This document shows positions 16,451 to 27,000 of a DNA stretch of 64,000 nt, piece by piece. Both the position numbers and the translations under genes were made by a program. The notes beneath the pieces were generated by a model. That model ran no database searches, had not been told where the DNA came from, and saw only the letters and a list, made by a program, of their open reading frames with translations. Each line of letters starts with the position of its first letter. Within the stretch, counting starts at the first letter, position 1. This stretch comes from Paenibacillus sp. JNUCC-31 (lineage in GTDB: Bacteria; Bacillota; Bacilli; Paenibacillales; Paenibacillaceae), in assembly GCF_014844075.1 (NCBI RefSeq), contig NZ_CP062165.1, positions 2,046,001 to 2,110,000 of the forward strand, given 5' to 3'.

Positions 16451-19231
16451 TTAACGACGTAATCCCACGGTAACAATCTCACAAGGCCCAGCCTGTAAAG
16501 CCCATTCCTTGCGGATCAAGGCGGTGGAAGATTCATTTACAATAGAAGAATTCAGCTTGCCTGTCTCTTCCTCCAGAATGTTGCTTTGATATGCATCTTC
16601 CAATGCTTGCGGGATGGACTCCGAAGCAGCAAACTTCAATTCAGTGGTATTGGATCTCATATTATACCAACGTAACATCAGATCACCCGAGTCCTCGTTC
16701 ACCTTCAGTGAAGAAAATGCAAGACCGTCCCCGTGCCACTCAAACGGTGTGTGACTCGGCGTCAGGAAACCTGGGTGTACGTCCGTCTGAGCCACAGTCC
16801 ATGGAATCTGGAACTGATAAGCTTCAATGTACGCTCCGGAGGTAGCTCCTTTCCCATCATGAGGTATGATCTCCAGCTGGAAAGAATGCTCGCCGAGACA
16901 CTGAGCTTCCGGTGTCGGGAACAATCCCCAGTCTCCAAGCTCTCCCACGGCACGAAGCAATGTCACGGCAATCGTATTCCGTCCATCCTTAAGCACCTCA
17001 TATTCATTCAGACCCAGGTTGGCTACAACCAATCCAGCCTCACCTTCGCTCACATCCACAAAACTTTGCTGATGCTGGGTATTGCTCGGATTCTGCCATT
17101 CCGGTGCAGGCGTATTATCGCGAGTAGCAATTTCGAACATCGAGTCAACGTGATGAACAGCGGCTATCAGATCCGTCGGGAAGAGTGCCCGCACCCGATG
17201 ATCCTTCGCCTGATTGTTGAAGGTTGTTTCGAGCTTGATCCCTTTTCCAGTGCGGCTTAACGACACCATGGTTCGGATCTTGAGCGTAACCATTTGTTTG
17301 GAACGTTGCGCTTTGCGATGCGGATAATAAATCAATTCCCGCTGCTCACGATCAAGCGTTTCGTCGGCGGATTCAGGAATCTGCCAATGATGAACAATTT
17401 CGTACGAAGCTCTGTAAGGCGCATCTTCGATAACACGAATTTCTGCCCGAAGATCCTTCGTAGTCAGTGCCACTTCGTTCTCCGGCTGTTTGAACATGTA
17501 CTCATTGCCGATATCACCGACATTTTCATACACGCCAAGATCTTTATACGTCCGGCCTGTCCGTTTATCCGTGAGTGCAAAAGACCCGTTGTCTGCAATA
17601 TTTACGATAAAATATTCATTTTCCATGCCACGTTCACCACGCAGCAGTGTAGTTGAATCACTCGCACCATGGCTGTCCATGTGAATCAAGGCATACGTCT
17701 TCAGGCCAAGTGCAGGCACATTCCCAGCTTCAAATGTGATTCTGACCCGACGGCAGCTATATGGCTGACGGAATCGATCATCCGGCAGATCATAGCCGAA
17801 TTGCAGACCCAGATCCTCTACCGAACACGGAACTGGCTTGCCTTCTTCATCCACCAATATACGGCCTGACAGGTCAATGGCGTTCATTTTGGCGGCCATA
17901 TCTTCCAATGAGAAACCGTCGCGGAAGTACAGACGGGCCGCATCCAGTTCCATCTGAACCACACCGCTGCGCTCCCATCCCGATGTGTTAAACACAACCA
18001 CCGGCCGCGCTTCTTCACCATAACGTTCAAAGGTTGACGTATCTACCACTGCTGCGATTTGGCTGGTGCTATCCTCAATCAGGGCTTCAGCAACATGACG
18101 GCTCTTGTCAAACCGTGTGACCATCTCACGATGCACCTCGTCTACGCTGCAGCCACAGATGCTGTCATGCGGATGATTCTGCATCAACGTTTTCCAAGCA
18201 TAAGTGAGTTGATCATGAGGATAAGGATGACCCAACAGGTGCGCGAACGATGCCAGTGGCTCAGCCACCTTTTCCAGCATGGCCTGTCCCAGTTGGTTCA
18301 TCTGTTTCAGATAAACGCGTGCCGAAGCCGTGTTCACCAAAGTGCCCCAGCCATCGGTACGCTGGCTGCGCAGCTCTCCTTTTACAACAGACAGTTCCTG
18401 AACCGCTGATTCTTTCAACGCAGACAGATAGTCAGGGAAGTTGGAGTGAACAAACTCGATATCGGGATACAACTGTTCAGCCACACGGATCGCTTCAGGG
18501 AGATCCTTCTGAATCGGCTGGTGATCGCATCCGTTCATGTACAGCAATTCATTCGTCGATGCATATTTCTCCGCATCTGCAAGCTTGGTTTCCCAGAACT
18601 TGCGGGCCGAAGCTTCGTCCACCGGAACCTCATTCCCGTTGGAGTACCAGTTGGCAAATAAAACACCGAGCACCTTCGATCCATCCGGGCCTTCCCACAT
18701 CAGCTCCGAGAAACTGGATTCGTATCCGGCGTCAGACACCGTGTTGTTGAAGCCCGTTGGCTTCACGCCTCGCCCGAAGAAGACATTATCGATACCCGAT
18801 TGCAGCATAAGCTGCGGTGTCTGTCCCACCAGTCCAAAGGTATCTGGGAAGTATCCGATCTTTGAAGGTGTTCCATATCGTTTGGCATCCTTATGTCCGA
18901 CCTGCATATTACGTACATTCGCTTCACCACTGGTCAGGAAGGCATCCTGCAAAATATACCATGGTCCAATGACAATTCGTCCATCACGAATATGCTTCTC
19001 CAGCCGTTCCTTCTGCTCAGGTCGAACCTGGAGATAGTCGTCAATGATGATTGTTTGACCGTCCAGATAAAAGCTTTTGAAATCAGGGCCCTGATCGAGC
19101 TGATCCAGTAATGAATCCACCAGTTGAACCAATCTCATATGGTGCTTCTCATACGGAAGATACCATTCCCGATCCCAGTGCGTATGAGAAATAATATGTG
19201 CTCTCTTCGATTTGCTTGTCGGTTTGGTCAT
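16451..19231 (-). CDS. GH38 alpha-mannosidase (MngB-like branch)
   Basis: 926 residues, no signal peptide, so cytoplasmic. The opening HIISHTHWDREWYLP (about residues 12-26) has the zinc-ligand HTHWD of GH38. GYFPDTFGLVGQ contains the likely nucleophile Asp130. HNHPHDSICGCSVDEVHREM is the second zinc/active-site block. The GH38 middle three-helix and C-terminal beta domains follow. E. coli MngB is the best-known relative of this branch (mannosylglycerate hydrolase). In the present setting an alpha-mannoside trimmed from an N-glycan is the more likely substrate. It starts four bases after the clan GH-A gene and is the last gene of the operon. A 926-residue length is normal. Confidence 0.9.
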   Translation of the reverse strand: MTKPTSKSKRAHIISHTHWDREWYLPYEKHHMRLVQLVDSLLDQLDQGPDFKSFYLDGQTIIIDDYLQVRPEQKERLEKHIRDGRIVIGPWYILQDAFLTSGEANVRNMQVGHKDAKRYGTPSKIGYFPDTFGLVGQTPQLMLQSGIDNVFFGRGVKPTGFNNTVSDAGYESSFSELMWEGPDGSKVLGVLFANWYSNGNEVPVDEASARKFWETKLADAEKYASTNELLYMNGCDHQPIQKDLPEAIRVAEQLYPDIEFVHSNFPDYLSALKESAVQELSVVKGELRSQRTDGWGTLVNTASARVYLKQMNQLGQAMLEKVAEPLASFAHLLGHPYPHDQLTYAWKTLMQNHPHDSICGCSVDEVHREMVTRFDKSRHVAEALIEDSTSQIAAVVDTSTFERYGEEARPVVVFNTSGWERSGVVQMELDAARLYFRDGFSLEDMAAKMNAIDLSGRILVDEEGKPVPCSVEDLGLQFGYDLPDDRFRQPYSCRRVRITFEAGNVPALGLKTYALIHMDSHGASDSTTLLRGERGMENEYFIVNIADNGSFALTDKRTGRTYKDLGVYENVGDIGNEYMFKQPENEVALTTKDLRAEIRVIEDAPYRASYEIVHHWQIPESADETLDREQRELIYYPHRKAQRSKQMVTLKIRTMVSLSRTGKGIKLETTFNNQAKDHRVRALFPTDLIAAVHHVDSMFEIATRDNTPAPEWQNPSNTQHQQSFVDVSEGEAGLVVANLGLNEYEVLKDGRNTIAVTLLRAVGELGDWGLFPTPEAQCLGEHSFQLEIIPHDGKGATSGAYIEAYQFQIPWTVAQTDVHPGFLTPSHTPFEWHGDGLAFSSLKVNEDSGDLMLRWYNMRSNTTELKFAASESIPQALEDAYQSNILEEETGKLNSSIVNESSTALIRKEWALQAGPCEIVTVGLRR

Positions 19232-19235
19232 TGAA

Positions 19236-22200
19236 TTATTCCCCCTCTACCTCTTGTTGTACAACTTCTACCTCATCCGGACGATACACAGCTTTCAGCT
19301 GTCCGGCAGCATCTGTGGCAAACAGCACAGAGCGATTTTTCTCCAACAGGAACGTATACAGAGCTCCCGTACGCTTATCTCTGACTTTCACCTCATGATC
19401 CCAAGCGAACTCCGATACAAATACGTACAGATTCCCTTTCGGGAAGCTCAGCTTCCGGCCATAAATTCCTGCCAGATCACCGCCGGATATCCATTCCAGC
19501 TCATGTTCAATGCCAGCCACTTCTGATGCATATCGATACAGGTCTGCCAGCGGCTCATCCCGGCCGTTCAACTCCAGCGGCAGCGGACTCCAGATCAATT
19601 TTCCTTTGCCTAATGGCAGTAATACTACTTCATCAGGTGTATGATTCTCTGTATGAAGCAATGATTCCTTCGCCACCTCGGCAATCCGGCGACGACCATA
19701 CGTGACGCGGTGATTCACCCCGTTAATATTCAGCATTTCTTCTCGCTGTACGTTGCCCAGACTGCGCTCACCGACAAGATGATCTGCACGATCACTTCTC
19801 TTCCAATAAGCATCCAACCCGAGTGGGCCAGTGATAAGCAGCGCAGCTCCCTCATTCTCCGCGAAGTTCAGCAGTTCACTTAACGCATCGTTGTCCATGT
19901 TGTGCGGACTCGGAACCATGATCAGCTTCGGTGGCTGCTGTTTCAACGCTTCCAGATGATACTCGGATACAGCCCGGAATGGCTGCTTCAGCTCATAAGC
20001 CATCACACGGGTCAATTTTGTGGTTGCATCGTAGGCCAGGGAACGGTTCGAGAAATCGTTGGAATACGGGAAGACCACTGCAATGTCCTCCAGCTCGCGA
20101 TCGGTAAACAGGTCTCGAATTGGCTCCATGAATCGGCCAAAATCGTAAGACACATCGGCTTCAGGTTTTTCCGTACCATCCGCACGCAGCGCGCCGATAT
20201 GAGATTCATTGGCATTATCCATATAGAAGTTGGTATTCCAGATCCATTGCACAGCTCCGGCACCGCCTGTTGAGAAGGCATAGGCATATTTGCGCTCCAG
20301 AATGCTGCGAAGCTCTTCCTCTGTACGTTTGGCCCGACCATCCGGGGTTTCCACATACATGATGCCTGTCTCCTGAATGAGATTGGGTTTATGTGGTGTT
20401 TTGGCGAAAATACCGTCCCAGATCAGGTCATCGTTGAGCCACCAGGAATGCACGGTTGTATAATCCACTTCCTGTTCATAGAAGAACGGGGAAGGGCGCT
20501 GTGCTCCGAGAGCTTCATCCTGCCCCACGGTAACCAGATGATGGGGAACAAGATCCTTGATCGTGCCTACAAGCTCTCTCGCCCAAACATTATGCATCTC
20601 CATGGAAAAGAGACAATAATCGAGCCAGCGTGTTCCTTTTTTAGCCTTGTGCATGTCCTGTACATCGAAGTTAATCTCTTCCGGTTCAGGAATGACTGCT
20701 GCGGTAAAGTCCGGGAGCTGCTTAGGTGACATGTTCCATGCCTCCTGCAATGCTTCAATCGTCTGATGTCGCTGCTGAAGCCACTCGATAAACGCCTGCT
20801 GCTCATACAAATCTCTTGCCGAACGCGGTCCATCGGAGAATATGCGCACAGGATCAAACATCGACGGTTCATTAATCAAGTCCCAGTCCACATGTGTGGA
20901 ATGTCTGTGACGACTAACAATGCTGCGAATGAATCGTTTCTGTGCATCGACGCTCTGCGGGTCCAAATATGGATTTGTTCCTTCCCACGTCTCGGGTGTA
21001 AAGGAGAAAAAGGTGAATGTCACTTGAAGGCCATGCCGTTTTGCCGTTAACAGGAACGCATCAATAGCACGCAGTACATCCTCGGACATGTGACCATCCA
21101 CCTGCATCATATTGCGATAGGCAGTCCAGATTCCGGTCCGAATCCAGTTAATGCCCGCCTTCGCCATCTGTGCCATATCCCGATCCCACACATCCGCATT
21201 GGGAAGGAACAGGAATTTCCGTGCCACGTCTGAGGTCATGTAAGTCATACCAACAACAGGCAATGGACGACCGTCTTTAATAAAATAATCTCTGCTGCGT
21301 GTCATGACTTCCCCTTCTGCCAACAACGCTGCGTCCTGACCCCAGAAGCCCTGCCGCAGTATGCGAACTTCTCCATCAGGTGCCTGAACACGACCCACGA
21401 TACGGTACAGCCCGCTCTCGATTGAAACCGGAAGAAGAATGCGTTCAAAACGCTGTTCGCCGGAAAGTTCCATCTCCAGTTGATGATTCCATACCTTCTC
21501 TACCGTGCCGTTTGTACGATCTTCCCGTTCAACTGTTAGATCAAACGTCCACAGCTCCGGCTCACTTCGTCTGCTGCCCGCACGCTGTAGAATTTGGGTT
21601 TGCAGGATCAGTGAAGCTCGTTCACCCGGCTCATACGACGCATAGTTCGGCTTCAGGGATAGTTCGGTCACACCTTTGGCGCAATACCGCGCCCAATTCA
21701 CCATTTCGGCTGCTCCATCCTGTTCCCAGAAGGCAGCTGTCAGGGGCAGATGCACAAACAGCCAGCGCGAGCCGGCAAACGTACTGCGGGAGTTTTCCCA
21801 TAATACGACTGGGGCTGCGATGCTGCGACCATCCTTGCTGCGGCCGCGGAGCAGCGGAGAAATCTGCGTGCTCATCGGACCTGAGGAACCCATCTGATGT
21901 GGCAAATCGCTTGTTTTGGTTGTATGAGGTACCAGATTCCACGTATCCGCACTCTCGAACAGTCCCTCTTTGCCTGCAAGGACTGGAATATCTTCTGAGG
22001 AAGTTAGTGAACCCACTTTGGCTGCAGATACTTTTAACGCCTCATGAATATAAAGTTCCTGGTGATACGCCGTTTGTTCCGACTCGGAAATCCATGCCCC
22101 ATTCTCCTGACGAACAGGACGTTTGAATGGCGCGCCCCCAATGCTGATCAGACTTCCGCCCTGATGAAGAAAAGCTGCAATTTCGGTCCAAGCGGATTTT

Positions 22201-22409
22201 GGAAAATAAGGCGCATGCAGGTTCACGAAACACCCTTCACCAGCCGCTCTGCTCAAAGCCGATGCCAATTCATCCGCGCCCACAACGAAGATCTCTTCCG
22301 ATGCTTTCCACGAATCAAGAGCACCTTGCGTTGGCAAAGTACCTTCCACCGGAAACGCCGGATCAGAGAAAATAATCAGCTTTGTTCCCTTCACCTGTGC
22401 GGTACTCAT
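19236..22409 (-). CDS. Clan GH-A glycoside hydrolase of uncertain family
   Basis: 1057 residues, no signal peptide. The centre (about residues 385-720) is a (beta/alpha)8 barrel: GMTYMTSDVARKF, then AGINWIRTGIW, then DWDLINEPSMFD with probable acid/base Glu514, and PNLIQETGIMY with probable nucleophile Glu680. This Asn-Glu plus Glu arrangement is that of clan GH-A (GH2, 5, 42 and others). The first 370 residues contain a Rossmann-like flavodoxin/glutamine-amidotransferase-like fold and a beta domain. A second such region (about 800-900) resembles the trimerisation domain of GH42 enzymes. I cannot place it in a family. In this locus a beta-mannosidase for the core Man-beta-1,4-GlcNAc bond is an attractive but unproven role. 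It overlaps the GH125 stop by four bases. Confidence 0.75.
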   Translation of the reverse strand: MSTAQVKGTKLIIFSDPAFPVEGTLPTQGALDSWKASEEIFVVGADELASALSRAAGEGCFVNLHAPYFPKSAWTEIAAFLHQGGSLISIGGAPFKRPVRQENGAWISESEQTAYHQELYIHEALKVSAAKVGSLTSSEDIPVLAGKEGLFESADTWNLVPHTTKTSDLPHQMGSSGPMSTQISPLLRGRSKDGRSIAAPVVLWENSRSTFAGSRWLFVHLPLTAAFWEQDGAAEMVNWARYCAKGVTELSLKPNYASYEPGERASLILQTQILQRAGSRRSEPELWTFDLTVEREDRTNGTVEKVWNHQLEMELSGEQRFERILLPVSIESGLYRIVGRVQAPDGEVRILRQGFWGQDAALLAEGEVMTRSRDYFIKDGRPLPVVGMTYMTSDVARKFLFLPNADVWDRDMAQMAKAGINWIRTGIWTAYRNMMQVDGHMSEDVLRAIDAFLLTAKRHGLQVTFTFFSFTPETWEGTNPYLDPQSVDAQKRFIRSIVSRHRHSTHVDWDLINEPSMFDPVRIFSDGPRSARDLYEQQAFIEWLQQRHQTIEALQEAWNMSPKQLPDFTAAVIPEPEEINFDVQDMHKAKKGTRWLDYCLFSMEMHNVWARELVGTIKDLVPHHLVTVGQDEALGAQRPSPFFYEQEVDYTTVHSWWLNDDLIWDGIFAKTPHKPNLIQETGIMYVETPDGRAKRTEEELRSILERKYAYAFSTGGAGAVQWIWNTNFYMDNANESHIGALRADGTEKPEADVSYDFGRFMEPIRDLFTDRELEDIAVVFPYSNDFSNRSLAYDATTKLTRVMAYELKQPFRAVSEYHLEALKQQPPKLIMVPSPHNMDNDALSELLNFAENEGAALLITGPLGLDAYWKRSDRADHLVGERSLGNVQREEMLNINGVNHRVTYGRRRIAEVAKESLLHTENHTPDEVVLLPLGKGKLIWSPLPLELNGRDEPLADLYRYASEVAGIEHELEWISGGDLAGIYGRKLSFPKGNLYVFVSEFAWDHEVKVRDKRTGALYTFLLEKNRSVLFATDAAGQLKAVYRPDEVEVVQQEVEGE

Positions 22410-23725
22410 AGCAAACCATCCTTCATGGATTTATAGACCAACTGGGAGAACAGGCTGTTGGACCAGGCAAACCATTTTCTCGTAAAAATCGTCGGATCAT
22501 CGGCATGGAAACCTTCATGCATATATCCTGTATCCGCATCCGTTGCTTCCAGCATCCGAATGATTTCCAGCTTCTCCTCGGCCGATTGAGCAGTTAACCC
22601 CTGCATGGACAGACCCATATGCCAGATGTAATCCGGCGGAGTATGCGGGCTGCCGATTCCTTTGGCAACTTTGCCCTCATAATAGAACGGATTCTCTTTG
22701 CTGAGCGCAAAACGTCTCGTATTCTGATAGATCGGATCATCCGCTGTGACATAGCCAAGATAAGGAATGGACATCAGTCCCGGTGTACCCGCATCATCCA
22801 TCAGGCAGTAGTTGCCGAAACCATCCGTCTCATAAGCATAGATCGGACCAAATTCAGGATGACGGTAAATACCGTACAGCTGAATACCATGATCTACTTC
22901 GGCTTCCAGATCCTTAAGCTCCTGCAGGAACTCCATATCCCGGAATACCCACTCCGCGAACTCCTGCATCTGACGCAGGGCAACGACGGCAAACATATTG
23001 CCTGGAATGTTGTAATGGAAATCGCACGCATCATCACTCGAACGGAAACCGGACCAGATCATGCCTGTGTAATTAACGGGCATGCCTCGTCCGTTATTGC
23101 GGATTGAATCCGTAGCAATGCCGTTATTGCGGGTAAAGCTGTATGGTGATTGCTCCATGTGATGCTGCTCCACCCGGAACAAATCCACGATTTTGCGCAT
23201 GGCGGCTTTGAAGCTGGAATCGAAAATATCCGTCAGTTCGGTTTCTTTCCAATATAAATAAGCGAGACGCACAACAAAGCACAAAGAATCAATCTCGAAT
23301 TTGCGCTCCCACACCCAAGGTGACATCTCGGTCACGTCGGTGGTATTCCAGTGCCAGTCATTGGCTGTCTCGTTGAAGGCGTTGGCATATGGATCAATAT
23401 GAACATACTGGATGTGGCGCTTGATCAGACCACCAATAATGCGTTGCAGATCCTGATCTTCCTTGGCAAATGGAATGTAATGCACCACTTGCTCCACGGA
23501 ATCACGCAGCCAGGAAGCTGGAATATCGCCGGTAATGACAAAGGTCGTGCCGTCATCCATCAATTTCGTTGTCGTTTCAATCGTATTGGGGAAACAGTTC
23601 TTGAATAACTGTAGCAGCTTCGGACGATGCGCCAGCTTCTGCTCTGCTTCTTCCATCACAGCCTGTACAGCTTGTGGCAATGCAACAGGGGGCATCGGTA
23701 TTTTGGGTAATCTGAATTGTTCCAT
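22406..23725 (-). CDS. GH125 exo-alpha-1,6-mannosidase
   Basis: 439 residues from the ATG at 23725, 11 bases after AAGGAG. A GTG four codons earlier overlaps that site. No signal peptide. The (alpha/alpha)6-type sequence has VITGDIPASWLRDSVEQVVHYI, NAFNETANDWHW, SPWVWERKFEIDSLC, TRNNGIATDSIRNNGRGMPVNYTGMIWSGFRSSDDACDF and a C-terminal HEGFHADDP, all hallmarks of family GH125. Characterised members (Streptococcus pneumoniae, Clostridium perfringens) are alpha-1,6-mannosidases that act on N-glycan cores. It begins a sub-block GH125-cladeA-GH38 that follows a 290-base gap with a dispersed repeat. Confidence 0.93.
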   Translation of the reverse strand: MEQFRLPKIPMPPVALPQAVQAVMEEAEQKLAHRPKLLQLFKNCFPNTIETTTKLMDDGTTFVITGDIPASWLRDSVEQVVHYIPFAKEDQDLQRIIGGLIKRHIQYVHIDPYANAFNETANDWHWNTTDVTEMSPWVWERKFEIDSLCFVVRLAYLYWKETELTDIFDSSFKAAMRKIVDLFRVEQHHMEQSPYSFTRNNGIATDSIRNNGRGMPVNYTGMIWSGFRSSDDACDFHYNIPGNMFAVVALRQMQEFAEWVFRDMEFLQELKDLEAEVDHGIQLYGIYRHPEFGPIYAYETDGFGNYCLMDDAGTPGLMSIPYLGYVTADDPIYQNTRRFALSKENPFYYEGKVAKGIGSPHTPPDYIWHMGLSMQGLTAQSAEEKLEIIRMLEATDADTGYMHEGFHADDPTIFTRKWFAWSNSLFSQLVYKSMKDGLL

Positions 23726-23797
23726 GAATGAGTGCACTCCTTAAACAAATTGAATGGTGTAGCCATAGCAAGATAAACCCATTAACTGTACACTAGG

Positions 23798-23972
23798 CCA
23801 CTACGATTGCAGTACCATCTTCCGATCGCTGTTATCCCCAGATTTTTTTGATTCCCTTCTCCAAAGGGAAAATCCGGGGATAGCGTATGCTTCCGATGTA
23901 GCTTTCTTTCAGAAAGCTTTTAGGCGAACACTCAGCTTCTCCATCTGGTTCTGCACTCTACGTTTTCGTGTA
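23798..23972 (+). repeat. Dispersed hairpin repeat, copy C (inside glycan operon)
   Basis: GATTGCAGTACCATCTTCCG, then ATCGCTGTTATCCCCAGATT, the inner stem TTCCCTT-ctcc-AAAGGGAA, the arm AAAATCCGGGGATA, the extra hairpin AGCTTTCT-ttc-AGAAAGCT and the tail AGGCGAACACTCAGCTTCTC. It is the sister of copy B. It occupies the 292-base gap between the second GH38 and GH125 genes. No promoter was recognised in the gap. Confidence 0.85.
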
Positions 23973-24017
23973 CATGGTTTAGTTCATCTTACATAGCTCA
24001 GAGTATTTCAAAAAGGT

Positions 24018-27000
24018 TTACCGTAGTAACACGGTTTTTATTTCATAAGGTTTAAAAGACAATGTAATCTGACCATTGGTACTGGCCAGCAGCTCGCCTG
24101 CCTCTTCCAACGCATTGGAGAGATAGGCCTGTCCAAATGTATGCGGCCATTGCAGCGTCACACGTTCACGCGTGCCCGAAGATTCATAGAAACGGAGCAC
24201 TGTACCGTGTCCTTCCTCTGCCGGTTTAACCGTATCCAGAATGACATGTTTGCTATCAAAATCAATCCATGTTCCGATAGCCGGACGTACAGGTACATCA
24301 GCTTCAGCTGGATCTACTCCCGCCCCTGCGCTCTGCTGTACTTGATCCCTCTGTTGCATTTGCTCCGCTTGCTGTACAGTCACTTCATGGTTCAATTCGG
24401 CTGCCTGACGTACCGTATGCGCAGTTCTCCAGTCGCCTTCATGTGGATACAGGGAATAGGTGAAGTCATGTTCTCCAATATCCGCAGTACGGTCAGGCCA
24501 TCTCGGTGCACGTAACAAAGAGAGGCGAATTGTGCTTCCCTGTACGTCATATCCGTATTTGCAATCATTGAGCAGACTGACACCGTACCCATACTCGGAA
24601 ACATCCGCAAACCGATGCCCGCACACCTCATACTGGGCTTGCTCCCAGCTCGTATTGCGATGGGTCGGACGCTCCAATGCACCGAATGGAATTTCATAGG
24701 TTGCTTTCGAAGTCAGTACATCGATCGGGAAGCCCACTTTGAGCAATTTATGATCTTCATTCCAGCTCACATGGGTCTTGAAATCGATCCGTCGATTGTC
24801 ATGATAGAATATAACGTCCTGTGTGATTTCTGACTGATGAATTTTCCAGCGGAAGCGAAGTACATCCTTCGTCGTTCCTGCCAGCACCAGTTGCTTCTCC
24901 ACAAGCTCCACTTCACCAGCAACCTGGGCCTCATAACGGCTGTCGATATCCCAGGCATCCCAGAGCGTCGGACGGTCATGGAAAAATTGAAATTGATTGC
25001 CGCGTTCACCCGGCTTCAGAATCTCGCGTTCTGCTGTCTTGTCCCACAAGCGGGATATCTCGCCTCGATCGTTAAACTGCACATCGTAATATGCGGTTTC
25101 CCATGTATCTGTAAAGTTCTTTTGTTCAGCAATGCTCGTCATTTCCCGTACATTTGTTTCCCTAGCATTTTCCGGTATAAGCCAAATCGTCTTATGCCCA
25201 AACGCTGGAATGTCCGTCACCAGAATCGAAATTTGGCTATCTTCCCTATCCATTCGCAAGCGCTGACCTTTTTCATCTATTACATAACGGTCCAACCCAT
25301 CATGCATTTGAAGTTGAACGATTGCATTTCGATTCCAGCCGAGGCTGTTGAACACAACATAAGGTAGAGAACCCTCTGGCCCCTGCGTGTTAATTCCCCT
25401 CGTCAATGCGGCCACCCCTTGATTCAGTCCTGCTCTACCCAACTCAAATACCCGAACATACTCCTCATCCGACGTTACATAGGATTCTGTAATGGCCGAG
25501 CCTGGAATAATATCATGGAATTGATTCAGCAAAATCAGCTTCCAGCCATCATGCAGGGAAGAGCGTATTTCCGCTTCCTGCTCTGCCTCCATATTCGATA
25601 GTGCAAGGGTATTCCACAATTCAGCTTCCCGATAAAGCACCTCGGCCTTCCGGTTGTTGCGCTTATTGCGACCATGGGTCGTATAGGTGCCCCGGTGAAG
25701 CTCCAAATACAAGTCGCCATGCCACTTCGGAAGATCAGGCTGGGCCTTCTCGATTCCGGCAAAAAAAGCTCCGGCGGTACTATAGCCATTCCTCGGTTGT
25801 CCAACCATCAACTCCGAACGATCCACATACTCCAGCATCTCACGCGTTACTCCGCCACCGCCATCACCATGCCCGTACAGAAGCATATGCTCCGGATGCG
25901 CTGCCTTCTCCCGGTAAGACTGCCAATGATCATGAATATCCTTCGGCAGCGTATGCTCGTTAACACCATGATTGAGATAGGAAAGGATCGCCGTGCCATC
26001 AATGCCCACCCAGTGAAAAAGATCATATGGAAACACATTCGTATCATTCCATCCGAGTTTGGTCGTCATGAAGTACTCGACATTGCCATGCTTCAAAATC
26101 TGGGGCAGAGACGCACAATAACCAAATGTATCTGGCAGCCATTCAATCTGTGATGTTTTGCCGAACTCCTCCATATAAAAGCGCTGACCGTATAACATCT
26201 GACGAATCAGGGATTCCCCGCTCGGAATGTTCAGATCCGGCTCAACCCACATACCGCCAACGAGTTCCCAGCGTCCTTCGGCAATGCGCTTCTTTACCCG
26301 TTCATACAGTTCTGGATCATGCTCCTTCAGAAAAGCATACAGCAAAGGCTGGCTCTGGGAATAAACATAATCGGGATATTCATTCATCAGTGCATCCACC
26401 GTGGAGAATGTACGACTCGTCTTACGCACCGTCTCACGTACAGGCCACAACCAGGCAATGTCGATGTGCGATTGTCCCACCATATGCTCCAAACCTTCGG
26501 CGTTACCACCGATTTCTCTTACCTCACGAATCAGGTTTTCTTCGATGGTGCGGATGCCTTCCCCTTGCTTGACTGCTTCTTCTGTCAGACCTACAAATTG
26601 ATCCATCGCCCGATAGATCGCTTCCAGCAGGCGTACACGGCGGAAATCACTTTCGGGGATCAGCACTGCGGAATCGCGTACAATGGTGACCGTGTACATC
26701 AGGCTGCGGACAGGTTCATTCGGCCGCACCAGCAAACTGCGTATTGATGTAATCGGTGGCTGAATAACCGCTTGCTGATTCAATGGATCTACAGGCTCGG
26801 GTACCGGATCGAATAACTCAATCTCAAGCTCGGGCTGAGTCCCGATTCGGGAAGGGTCGAGTGTTACATACGTATGATTGCGATCCAGGCCCTGATAGGA
26901 ATGTCCATTGACCCGCAGCAAACCTTCCCCACCGGATTCAAAAACAAGACCGTATGGTTCCTGCTGCCAGGAGGCGGGCACTTCCAGACGTGTACGGAAG

